From positions 1 through 64,000 of IMG/VR virus record IMGVR_UViG_3300025585_000039: a stretch of 64,000 nucleotides of DNA. The stretch is one strand, 5' to 3'. The position numbers and the translations under genes were made by a program. Position 1 is the first letter of the stretch, and each line of letters starts with the position of its first letter. The notes beneath the pieces were generated by a model, which was given only the letters and a program-made list of their open reading frames with translations, did no database searches and was not told the DNA's origin. Below are positions 38,220 through 45,778 of the stretch, piece by piece. This DNA comes from a virus.

Positions 38220-38742
38220 TAACCACCGTAATCACTTCATTTTCTTTTGCAATAGCAGATAACCTACGCATAATATCATCACGAACCTCTGGATACTCAG
38301 ATGCAATATCTTTTAGAATTCCAACAAGGATTTCCTGTCGTCTTTCAATCTCAACCATTTCTTCTGCAAGTTCCTTATTTTCAAGTAGTCCTGCTTTTTG
38401 TAGCATATCAATACGCTTAGATTCGATATCCATAACAAGTTTAATGGCTGCGGTTTTTGCTCCAAGATTATTAGTCATAGACGCTTCATCAATAACTTCA
38501 TATGATTTTGTTATCAATTTACTATAATGTGCATCAGCACCTACCAATGCTTCTTTTGCTCTTGCTCTGATGACAGCATTATCAGAAGCCATTTGCTTCC
38601 ATTCATCAATGTACGCAACTACCCGTGTGCGTGGAATAGCCAAGTCTTTAGAAATTTGTGTTGGATCATTTCCCTTTAGGTACTCAGAAACTACATCATT
38701 GACTTGATCTAAATGCTTGACCAGATCTTCTTCTGCTGTCAC
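38206..38742 (-). CDS. putative terminase small subunit
   Basis: A 178-aa protein with a helix-turn-helix (PTQISKDLAIPRTRVVAYIDEW, about 27-48) and a long helical region, placed directly before terL. Size and position fit a DNA-recognition small terminase. Confidence 0.7.
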   Translation of the reverse strand: MTAEEDLVKHLDQVNDVVSEYLKGNDPTQISKDLAIPRTRVVAYIDEWKQMASDNAVIRARAKEALVGADAHYSKLITKSYEVIDEASMTNNLGAKTAAIKLVMDIESKRIDMLQKAGLLENKELAEEMVEIERRQEILVGILKDIASEYPEVRDDIMRRLSAIAKENEVITVVNGVQ

Positions 38743-39518
38743 TTTGAACTCTTTTCCATATATCTATTATACATTATTTCGGCCCATACCGTGTGGTATC
38801 CATTTCCATAATGATGGCCATCTCTAGCATTCATTGCATATTCATCATCTGGATTTTCTATTACATATTTGGCAACCATGTCATCGTCTAGAATATTGAC
38901 ATAACAGTTTAAATCTTGATAATGATTAAAATTAGAACGAGGTGCCCATGTGCCATAAATTAAATTAATATTATTTGACTTACAATATCTTTCTAGCATA
39001 AAAATATATTGATATTCTATTAATGGAATCGTATGCCAGAGTTCTTCTGAGATTTCTTCTGGCTCATGAATATTAACATAAATATGTTTTTGTATTGTTG
39101 TATCAAATGAAAGGAATCTTCTTGATACTGGGAAATTAATAAAGATTACATTTGGTTTGCCAAATGATTCAATATATTTATAAATATTAAAAACAATAGC
39201 AAGAATGCCTAATCCAGGTGCACCTATATTAAAAAATCCAGAAGTATTTTCTTTGTGATGAATTTTGTCATAAAGTCTTTTTGCCCAAATCTCATGCTCT
39301 TCTAAACCATCCCCAAAAGTATTAGAGCATCCAGCAAACAAAATATGAAGTCCAGCATGCTCTGTAGTAAAATCATCTGACCTATATTTATGTTTATTTA
39401 ATCTAATTTTGGGATCATGTAGATATGGGTGTGCCTGTATTTTGGGAAAGTCTTTCTTGAAGGGGAAGGCTATTACTCTGTAGACAGAACCACTATCGGT
39501 ATCAAAAATATCAGGCAT
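38739..39518 (-). CDS. SGNH-hydrolase-like protein, copy 2
   Basis: A 259-aa protein, paralogous to 15278-16195: FAGCSNTFGDGLEE (block I, about 57), NIGAPGLGI, NFPVSRRFLSFD and RDGHHYGNGYH at the C-terminus. The catalytic Ser and the C-terminal D-x-H are kept. It sits between terminase and DNA metabolism genes and is coupled at both ends, which is unusual for a glycan enzyme. Confidence 0.65.
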   Translation of the reverse strand: MPDIFDTDSGSVYRVIAFPFKKDFPKIQAHPYLHDPKIRLNKHKYRSDDFTTEHAGLHILFAGCSNTFGDGLEEHEIWAKRLYDKIHHKENTSGFFNIGAPGLGILAIVFNIYKYIESFGKPNVIFINFPVSRRFLSFDTTIQKHIYVNIHEPEEISEELWHTIPLIEYQYIFMLERYCKSNNINLIYGTWAPRSNFNHYQDLNCYVNILDDDMVAKYVIENPDDEYAMNARDGHHYGNGYHTVWAEIMYNRYMEKSSK

Positions 39519-39744
39519 TCTGTAATCTTTCTATCTCATCCTTAATATAGAAGATTGCTTTCTGTAAATCTTCAATTTGTTTCTTATCATCTTTGAGTCC
39601 TGCTCTCCAAAGATATTTAAAAGCATTACCAATATTAAAATTGCGATGTCTAGTAATTTGAATACACTCAACTCCAGATGGATCGCTAGTATAATGTAAT
39701 GGGTGGTTAACCTGATCTACCGTAATGTTAAATTTATCTGTCAT
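39511..39744 (-). CDS. DUF3310 protein
   Basis: A 77-aa protein with VNHPLHYTSDPSGVECIQI and NAFKYLWRAGLKD...EDLQKAIFYI, the DUF3310 pattern. The family is small, frequent in phages and of unknown nucleotide-related function. Confidence 0.85.
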   Translation of the reverse strand: MTDKFNITVDQVNHPLHYTSDPSGVECIQITRHRNFNIGNAFKYLWRAGLKDDKKQIEDLQKAIFYIKDEIERLQNA

Positions 39745-39896
39745 CGTCTGCTCTTTCTTAATTTGAATTTAGCCAAATATGCGTAGATAGTTTCTACACT
39801 TGCTCCACACTCTTTGGCAATTTCTTGTGGAGTTTTTTTATCCACAATAAAACGTTTTTTAAGCCATGCTTCGTTTGTATATAGTCTAGCACTCAT
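39741..39896 (-). CDS. small helix-turn-helix protein
   Basis: A 51-aa protein with TPQEIAKECGASVETIYAYLAKF (about 24-46), a clear HTH similar to sigma-region-4 or resolvase-type domains, and a basic end (KLRKSRR). It may be a transcription regulator. It is coupled by ATGA to the DUF3310 gene and overlaps the upstream gene by 11 nt. Confidence 0.7.
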   Translation of the reverse strand: MSARLYTNEAWLKKRFIVDKKTPQEIAKECGASVETIYAYLAKFKLRKSRR

Positions 39897-40077
39897 CTTC
39901 TTTTTTGTCAACTCGTTCCATCTGTTTTAATTTATCCCAATATCCATTTTTGTTTCCCTCGTATACCTGGCCAGTTTCCCTGTCAATTAAAATCCATTTT
40001 GTGGGTGCTTTTGTTTTTACAACTAAGAATACTGGCTCGTCTTCTTCTGGAAAACTAAATGGTTGTCTATTAGTCAT
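39886..40077 (-). CDS. hypothetical protein
   Basis: A 63-aa protein with a single small beta domain (PTKWILIDRETGQVYEGN). ATG 40077 gives an ATGA overlap with the resolvase and was chosen over an upstream ATG at 40125. No function is known. Confidence 0.6.
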   Translation of the reverse strand: MTNRQPFSFPEEDEPVFLVVKTKAPTKWILIDRETGQVYEGNKNGYWDKLKQMERVDKKEDEC

Positions 40078-40640
40078 GCAAGAGCCTTTTCCCAATTGTT
40101 CAATGCCCAATGACCTATGCCACACGCATCCGCTACATCATAATCATCTATGGTTTTATCATAAATAACATCTATCAATTTAATAGTTCTTTTTTTTCTA
40201 TAATCTCTTTCAAAACTTTTATACCAAGAATCTGATTTTCCAGGGTTCTGTTGTCTTAGTACCAACTGTTCCTCTTTGGTTAATCTTTTATTTCCTAAGT
40301 AGTTTTGCCATGTGATTGGGGATACCTTACCGATACCCTTGATTCCAACAACTCCAGCAGAACCAATAATTGCACCTTGAACCAAAGCAAGATCAGCAGC
40401 GGTTTTAGGGCTATTCATAAAAACCGTATGCTCAATAATCAAATGCTCAGTATTATCAAATAATGGATTTTTAAAAAAGGCCTGAACCTTTTGTGATGCA
40501 TCAATACATTTTTGATAGATATCTTTGCCATCAAAATTTATTTTTCCAACTAATTCTATTTTGCCAAAAACAAAAAGACAAAAAGCAAGACTATTAGTAC
40601 TTGCATCAATAGATACAAATTTGGATGGCATTTGTTTCAT
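40074..40640 (-). CDS. RuvC-like Holliday junction resolvase
   Basis: A 188-aa protein with RNase H-fold acidic motifs: SIDASTNSLAF (about 8-18), LIIEHTVF (about 67-74) and DYDVADACGIGHWA (about 165-178). It probably resolves branched DNA before packaging. Confidence 0.8.
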   Translation of the reverse strand: MKQMPSKFVSIDASTNSLAFCLFVFGKIELVGKINFDGKDIYQKCIDASQKVQAFFKNPLFDNTEHLIIEHTVFMNSPKTAADLALVQGAIIGSAGVVGIKGIGKVSPITWQNYLGNKRLTKEEQLVLRQQNPGKSDSWYKSFERDYRKKRTIKLIDVIYDKTIDDYDVADACGIGHWALNNWEKALA

Positions 40641-40912
40641 TTGCTATTTCCCTTAATCTGTTTTAAAGCCTTTAGTACTTCATTTGGATTAACGCTACAC
40701 TTAATGCATAGTGGGTCATCATTATATATAGATAGCGGTGACCCACATGACTTGCATTTACGATCCTTGCCTTTTCTTTTTTGTCTTCTTGTAATGAGGT
40801 AACGCTGCGCTATTTTTTGTTTTGTAGCAGCAGCCCTACACTCATCTGAGCAATATACCTGATAGGTTATTGCTGTAAAGAATTCAGTATCACACCAGTT
40901 ACAATGCTTCAT
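40637..40912 (-). CDS. double zinc-finger protein
   Basis: A 91-aa basic protein: CNWCDTEFF and CSDECR at the N-terminus, a Lys/Arg-rich linker, and CKSCG...CIKC at the C-terminus, giving two zinc sites. It is common in actinophages beside RuvC or Cas4-like genes and probably binds DNA. Confidence 0.7.
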   Translation of the reverse strand: MKHCNWCDTEFFTAITYQVYCSDECRAAATKQKIAQRYLITRRQKRKGKDRKCKSCGSPLSIYNDDPLCIKCSVNPNEVLKALKQIKGNSK

Positions 40913-41750
40913 TCCCTAACAACTCCAGAGGTTTAATTTTAACTACCCCTGTTTCGGCCTCAGCGCATGCCTTCTGAATCGGACATACCTTGCAAATTTT
41001 TGAGTTTGCACGATATGTTTTTTGTGGAAGTTCTTTGTTCTCCCAAGACTTCCGAACCGTTCTCATCCAATCAAACGCTTGGTCTACCCACCTGCGGTAA
41101 TGATCACTTACTTGAACAGGAATAACCATTAGTTCATGATTATTTTTATTCTCGTAAATCAAAGCACCCAAATCCTTTTTAAGTATCTTCATATACATAA
41201 TAAGTTGCATTAGGTGTCCATCTTTTGGTTTTCTACTTGCTTTCTTGTATTCAAAGCCTTCGTTTGGCATTGTTTTAATTTCACCAAGAATAGTATTGCC
41301 ATTATAGTTCAACATCGCATCCCCGTAACCAGAAATAGGTGGATCTTGATATTTAATTCTAAACTCAAGAGCAGGGTGTTTCTGTGTCTTGTATTTGCTT
41401 GGCTCTGGATCAAACTCCATCGTTTCATCTAAAAGACCAGCATCCATAATAGCATCTTGAATTCTGTCATGACTGAGTGTTCCGCTTGTTCTATTGGCTA
41501 CACCATATGCATCTGCATTATCATGAAAGATTGCTCCCTCAAATGCTAAATACCAATACCTTGCACATTCGCCAGCACCATAAGTTAGTGTTGACGGAGC
41601 AAAGGTTGTCTTCTTTTGAAAACGTGGCTTAATTTTTGCAGTATAGCCAGAATTGATTGCATCAACTAGCCCTTCTGTAAAGTCTGTATCGGAACTTGTT
41701 TTCTTAGGTTCTGATTTAATCATTACTTGTTTTAATAGATTTTTTGTCAT
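40899..41750 (-). CDS. Cas4-like PD-(D/E)XK exonuclease
   Basis: A 283-aa protein. The first cluster Cys lies in GAGECARYWYLA (about 62), the active site in GYGDAMLNY and ILGEIKTMP (D...ExK), and the C-terminal CKVCPIQKAC supplies further Cys. This is the Cas4/AddB-type 4Fe-4S nuclease pattern. Likely roles are recombination or end processing with RecA. Confidence 0.8.
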   Translation of the reverse strand: MTKNLLKQVMIKSEPKKTSSDTDFTEGLVDAINSGYTAKIKPRFQKKTTFAPSTLTYGAGECARYWYLAFEGAIFHDNADAYGVANRTSGTLSHDRIQDAIMDAGLLDETMEFDPEPSKYKTQKHPALEFRIKYQDPPISGYGDAMLNYNGNTILGEIKTMPNEGFEYKKASRKPKDGHLMQLIMYMKILKKDLGALIYENKNNHELMVIPVQVSDHYRRWVDQAFDWMRTVRKSWENKELPQKTYRANSKICKVCPIQKACAEAETGVVKIKPLELLGNEAL

Positions 41751-41755
41751 TTTTA

Positions 41756-42070
41756 TTATCGAGTAATATATTTAAGAGCAGAAACCAAATCATTAATTGA
41801 TTCGGCTGCTGTATAATAAATATTCTTTTTTGCTCTATCTCCTTTATCTACATTAGTCATCCATGTTGCTTTAAAAGCCATTTTTGCTGCGATAGCCTGT
41901 AACCTTACTATCTCAATTGTAGCAGTATTGATTGGGATATCTGGTTTAATAATTAACTTAGCAATAAAGGTTAGGGCTGTAGTTAATTCTTCGTCTTCCA
42001 TAAACTCTGCAACTTCTGCAAGTCCATTCACCATCTCAAGGGTGGTCTTACTTGGTGCTTCAATTGTCAT
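41756..42070 (-). CDS. hypothetical helical protein
   Basis: A 104-aa mostly helical protein (EVAEFMEDEELTTALTFIAK). It is frequent in actinophage replication regions and has no assigned role. Its start overlaps the oxygenase stop by 1 nt. Confidence 0.65.
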   Translation of the reverse strand: MTIEAPSKTTLEMVNGLAEVAEFMEDEELTTALTFIAKLIIKPDIPINTATIEIVRLQAIAAKMAFKATWMTNVDKGDRAKKNIYYTAAESINDLVSALKYITR

Positions 42071-42855
42071 TACATTGACCTCATATCTATTCCATCTAAC
42101 ATGCCTTCGTCATTCCATAACTTAAATGCTGCCATCATATCTGGCCGTGATTGTAGTTCATCTAAATACTTTTTGCGTTCTTGTGGTGATTTCTCTGGAT
42201 CAATAGGATTATCTTCACCAGTAAATCTATAATTATCTGTAGGGCAATAATCCATACTAATAATTTCACAAAATTCATCATTTTTAAATTTACGTTTTGG
42301 TCTCCAATGTATTTGATTAACTGCACTGAAGACAATCGTTTGTCCAGGAGTCAACGTATACTTGGTAAAGTTGCTCGTATCATTCCAATTGCCAACATAA
42401 AGATCCCATTCAATATTTGAATCTAGGCAATAATTCACTGTAATTAAATTTTCATCTGCATCTAGATGTGGTGGTAGGGATGGATTATTATCTCCGTAAC
42501 CCCACTTGCGATTATAATCAATATAGTTGTAGTGGCATAATGCAACGTCTCCGTTATAAAGAGGCTTTGCAATACTGTCCAAGGTATCTTCACAGTCTTT
42601 GGGCATATCAAATTCAATTAGCATTCTAGACATGTTTCTTGCAATCTTTGGCTGATACCGACTTCTGAAATCAGATGTTCGAATGTAGCCATCTTCAATT
42701 CTATCCCCAATAACAAATGGCTCAATCTTTCGATTTTCTTCAATTAGATTTCTTAAACTATTTACCTGCTCAACAGAAAAAAGATTATCTACATAGAATG
42801 GCAAGGGCCTATTGTATTTGTCAAATCCAGTAAGGTAATCATGCAGTTTTCTCAT
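42070..42855 (-). CDS. 2OG/Fe(II) oxygenase (DYQL subfamily, divergent)
   Basis: A 261-aa protein with HLD (PPHLDADENL, about residue 126), TVNYCLDSNIEWDL, PGQTIVFSAVNQIHWRP and EIISMDY. The YCL variant and longer N-terminus set it apart from its neighbours. ATG 42855 with GAGGG upstream was chosen. It is the first of three oxygenases in a replication operon. Confidence 0.8.
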   Translation of the reverse strand: MRKLHDYLTGFDKYNRPLPFYVDNLFSVEQVNSLRNLIEENRKIEPFVIGDRIEDGYIRTSDFRSRYQPKIARNMSRMLIEFDMPKDCEDTLDSIAKPLYNGDVALCHYNYIDYNRKWGYGDNNPSLPPHLDADENLITVNYCLDSNIEWDLYVGNWNDTSNFTKYTLTPGQTIVFSAVNQIHWRPKRKFKNDEFCEIISMDYCPTDNYRFTGEDNPIDPEKSPQERKKYLDELQSRPDMMAAFKLWNDEGMLDGIDMRSM

Positions 42856-43447
42856 TCGAGAACCCTCCGTTTGCAAAATACCAATCCTTGTACAATTTTG
42901 CTTTTGCATCTACAAACTTCTTTGTAGCCTCATCTTTTGGTGGCAATGTTGGATCTGTGAAATGACAGAATATCATTTCTACATATTGGTCATCGGAGAA
43001 TTCTTTTGGTTCTCTCCAATGAATTTGATGTGTACCAGAAAATGTTGCTGCCTGATTATTTAATAGAGGTAGTGCTCTATGCTCAACGACAATGTTCCAG
43101 TCAACGTTTCCATCTAGTTGATAGTCAAACGTGAATTTGGATTCTTTGAAAGTTTCATCATAATGTGGGAATAATGATGGACGGAACTTTACCCCATCCT
43201 TTTCAGTATTCTTGTATATTGCATGACAGTATTCAGTCAAAACAATATTTTCATTGCCACTGATAACTATTGCATAATGTGTTAATTTATCTACAATATT
43301 CTGTGGGAGTTGTATAAAATTATTTAATTGACAGTGTGGAGCCACAAATGCGGAGCCAGTGCTTGCAACAACGGACTCCTTTATCTGACCAATCTCTTCT
43401 TCTGTAAAAACATTATCTACTACTACATTTGGTATATCGTATCTCAT
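42839..43447 (-). CDS. 2OG/Fe(II) oxygenase (DYQL subfamily)
   Basis: A 202-aa protein with HYD (FPHYDETFK, about residue 98), TFDYQLDGNVDWN, NQAATFSGTHQIHWREP and VEMIFCHF. It closely matches the product of 19820. The ribosome site AGGAGA is 5 nt before the ATG. It overlaps the next oxygenase by 17 nt. Confidence 0.82.
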   Translation of the reverse strand: MRYDIPNVVVDNVFTEEEIGQIKESVVASTGSAFVAPHCQLNNFIQLPQNIVDKLTHYAIVISGNENIVLTEYCHAIYKNTEKDGVKFRPSLFPHYDETFKESKFTFDYQLDGNVDWNIVVEHRALPLLNNQAATFSGTHQIHWREPKEFSDDQYVEMIFCHFTDPTLPPKDEATKKFVDAKAKLYKDWYFANGGFSNEKTA

Positions 43448-43470
43448 TTTTTCTCCTAGTTACTACTCTA

Positions 43471-43755
43471 TTATACAGCATCAATCAGTTGTTCTAACAT
43501 CTCTAATTCTATAATTGCTAGTCTTACCTTTGCATTACCCTCGCCCAGCACCACAAAAATTGCTGGATCATTACCATTCCGAATCGCATCAGTAACGGCC
43601 TTGGCCCAATTATCTTTATTTACTGTAAATCCTTTTGGGTATTCTTTAAAATCTACAGTAAAGTTATGCCATGTGGCATCACCTTTTTTAGTATTTCTGC
43701 CAGAGTTTTTATGTGGCTTGGCACCAATTCTTTTACTCTCCGTCTGTTCGCTCAT
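43471..43755 (-). CDS. putative nuclease or resolvase-like small protein
   Basis: A 94-aa protein with an N-terminal basic part, then FTVDFKEYPKGF and a helix-strand pair (DPAIFVVLGEGNAKVRLAII). The V-D-F-K followed by AIFVVL recalls half of a PD-(D/E)XK fold such as phage resolvases, but the pattern is weak. The start at 43755 overlaps the zinc-finger gene. Confidence 0.45.
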   Translation of the reverse strand: MSEQTESKRIGAKPHKNSGRNTKKGDATWHNFTVDFKEYPKGFTVNKDNWAKAVTDAIRNGNDPAIFVVLGEGNAKVRLAIIELEMLEQLIDAV

Positions 43756-43915
43756 AATCCTTTTTCTTTCTTTTTGCAAAAGAAACTTTGCTCAAATGCT
43801 TTTCTTTGCACATCCAAGTTGCCTCTTTTGTATCAGCATAGAGTCTTAATGTTGGTACTTCCATCTTGCATGTGTGGCATACAAACTTGCCAGAATAAAC
43901 TGTATAGGATGCCAC
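43733..43915 (-). CDS. zinc-finger protein
   Basis: A 60-aa protein with CHTCKMEVPTLRLYADTKEAT and a MCKEKHLS segment (CxxC plus C-x3-H), then a very basic stretch (FAKRKKKDY). A C2HC-like metal site suggests DNA or RNA binding. It is coupled to the upstream oxygenase by a 1-nt overlap. Confidence 0.65.
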   Translation of the reverse strand: MASYTVYSGKFVCHTCKMEVPTLRLYADTKEATWMCKEKHLSKVSFAKRKKKDYERTDGE

Positions 43916-44451
43916 TAAGCACCTGAACCAAATCTAAAAAATACCATCTTAAGAAATTCACCCTCTGCAAAAGTTTTGTCTACCCTAGAGTGCAACTGTC
44001 TTACTGGATCCATTACTAGCGCATCATTATCTCCTAAAGTATAAATTTCATCATCTATACATAAATCCCAACTGGTATTTGATTCTAGTTGATAATTAAT
44101 CATCAAGGATGAATCTCCGCCATCCTTGTGTGATCTTAAAACTGGCCTACCATATTTTCCAGAATACTCTACCGCCATAATTCCATGAGCCTTTATGGAA
44201 TGATGATTAGTGCCATCTAAGTCATCTGCTATTTTTTGAATAGAAGGCATAATAGATTTTGGTATATTTAATTGCTCAACATCTAAACGACCCATAAATT
44301 TATGCACTACAGTTTTAGTATTTTGTCCTTCTAGGTATCCTGGATCATCTAGGTATACTGTCTCACGAGAATTCTGCTCTCTTTCAATAAATGATTTTAA
44401 TAGAGCAACTTGTTCTTCTGATAAAACATTTCTTACAATATATGGTTTCAT
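43915..44451 (-). CDS. 2OG/Fe(II) oxygenase (DYQL subfamily)
   Basis: A 178-aa protein with HKD (RSHKDGGDSSL, about residue 110), MINYQLESNTSWDL, DNDALVMDPVRQLHSRV and LKMVFFRF. It has the full ligand set, with HSR at the distal site as in the gene at 2062. It shares a base with the recA start, placing it in the recombination operon. Confidence 0.8.
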   Translation of the reverse strand: MKPYIVRNVLSEEQVALLKSFIEREQNSRETVYLDDPGYLEGQNTKTVVHKFMGRLDVEQLNIPKSIMPSIQKIADDLDGTNHHSIKAHGIMAVEYSGKYGRPVLRSHKDGGDSSLMINYQLESNTSWDLCIDDEIYTLGDNDALVMDPVRQLHSRVDKTFAEGEFLKMVFFRFGSGA

Positions 44452-45461
44452 TATGAGATCTTTCCTTTAATCTGTTCCTGAAGATCTAAATCTTCTTTGA
44501 CACGATTAATAAATCCTTCTCTACCCTGAACTTTTGTTCCATCATCAAACTGGTACCATGCTCCAGTTCTATTGATTATGCCAAGTGATTCAGCAGTATC
44601 ACAAAGATCGCCGATAGTGTCAATCCCAATAGAATCACCTCTAAAATAGAAATCATATTCACCAGACTGAAAAGCAGGAGAAGTTTTCGAAAACTGTAAT
44701 TCCCATCTAACTTTGCGACCAATCTTTTCTTCAATAAGTTTGTCACCAACATGTATTTTTCCCTTCAATGCTTGGTTTTCTGATTCTGACGAAAATAATT
44801 TAATAACCGTAGAAGAATAAAACTTAGTAGCCTGACCACCAGTAGGCTGCTGGCTAGTATACATAGCATTAATATTATTGCGAGACTGGCTAATAAGGAC
44901 AAGCAAAGTAGGCTTAACTTTATTGTTAGCATAGTTAAGCATTTTCCATGCATTGCTAAAGTCTCTAGATTCCGCTCCAATTTGCTTGGTATTCTCCAGT
45001 TGCTTGAGTTCATCAGAATCCTTTTCAAAATAGATTGCTGGAAGTAGAGATGTAATTGAGTCAACGACAATCATATCAACCCCAGCCTCCATCAATTGTA
45101 CACCCACATCTACCATCTCATTAATTGTTCTTGCTTGAGAATAAATCAGTTTAGTAGTATCTACGCCTAATCTTTCAGCCCAAGTCTTATCATAAGACAT
45201 CTCTGCATCGATCCATGCACAAATCTTATCCTCCTGTTGGGCCTGTGCAATCATTTGTAGACAGAGTGAGGACTTGGCAGATGATTTAGATCCCCAGATA
45301 AGTACCTGCCTTCCATACGGTAAGCCACCACCCAAAGCACGATTTAGTCCAAAACTTGGTGTGGCAGCAAACTCTGTCTTAGGCACAGCATCGCCTACAA
45401 GAATATTTTTACGTAACTTAGGATTTAAGTTTGCTAGTACTTCTTCTACTGTTACTGACAT
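44451..45461 (-). CDS. recA-like: RecA-like recombinase
   Basis: A 336-aa protein with the RecA core: Walker A region IWGSKSSAKSSLCLQ (about 55-69), ICAWIDAEMSYD, MIVVDSITSLLP (Walker B) and LLVLISQSRNN. The P-loop reads G-x4-A-K-S, so the usual Gly before Lys is Ala. It mediates strand exchange and replication-coupled recombination. It is overlapped by MazG and an oxygenase gene. Confidence 0.9.
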   Translation of the reverse strand: MSVTVEEVLANLNPKLRKNILVGDAVPKTEFAATPSFGLNRALGGGLPYGRQVLIWGSKSSAKSSLCLQMIAQAQQEDKICAWIDAEMSYDKTWAERLGVDTTKLIYSQARTINEMVDVGVQLMEAGVDMIVVDSITSLLPAIYFEKDSDELKQLENTKQIGAESRDFSNAWKMLNYANNKVKPTLLVLISQSRNNINAMYTSQQPTGGQATKFYSSTVIKLFSSESENQALKGKIHVGDKLIEEKIGRKVRWELQFSKTSPAFQSGEYDFYFRGDSIGIDTIGDLCDTAESLGIINRTGAWYQFDDGTKVQGREGFINRVKEDLDLQEQIKGKIS

Positions 45462-45778
45462 TAGAATCTTACCCCATGCTTCTGTGGACGATCTTTATTA
45501 ATGTTAGCCTTTTCCTGTAAAGCATAGTCAAGGGAGACTGTGGTATACCCTGCCTGTACAAGACCAGCATATAGATCTAGTGTACGAATAAAGATATCTG
45601 CAGTTTCCATTGCAATCTCTTCTTCTCCCTTGTCCTTACGAATTGCTTCCATAAGTTCTGTGACCTCTGATACAATCATCATACATTGTTTTGCAATAAA
45701 AATATCATCAGTTTCATTAGGCCAAAAACCTTTTGCTACTGCCGTTTCGTGTAATTGTTCTGCTAAATCATCAAGCAT
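45461..45778 (-). CDS. mazG-like: MazG-like nucleotide pyrophosphohydrolase
   Basis: A 105-aa protein with SEVTELMEAIR and EIAMETADIFIRTLD, the E-x-x-E...E-x-x-D metal-binding helix pair of MazG/dUTPase-type all-alpha NTP pyrophosphatases. It cleans NTP pools or lowers (p)ppGpp in some phages. It overlaps dnaE by 8 nt. Confidence 0.85.
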   Translation of the reverse strand: MLDDLAEQLHETAVAKGFWPNETDDIFIAKQCMMIVSEVTELMEAIRKDKGEEEIAMETADIFIRTLDLYAGLVQAGYTTVSLDYALQEKANINKDRPQKHGVRF

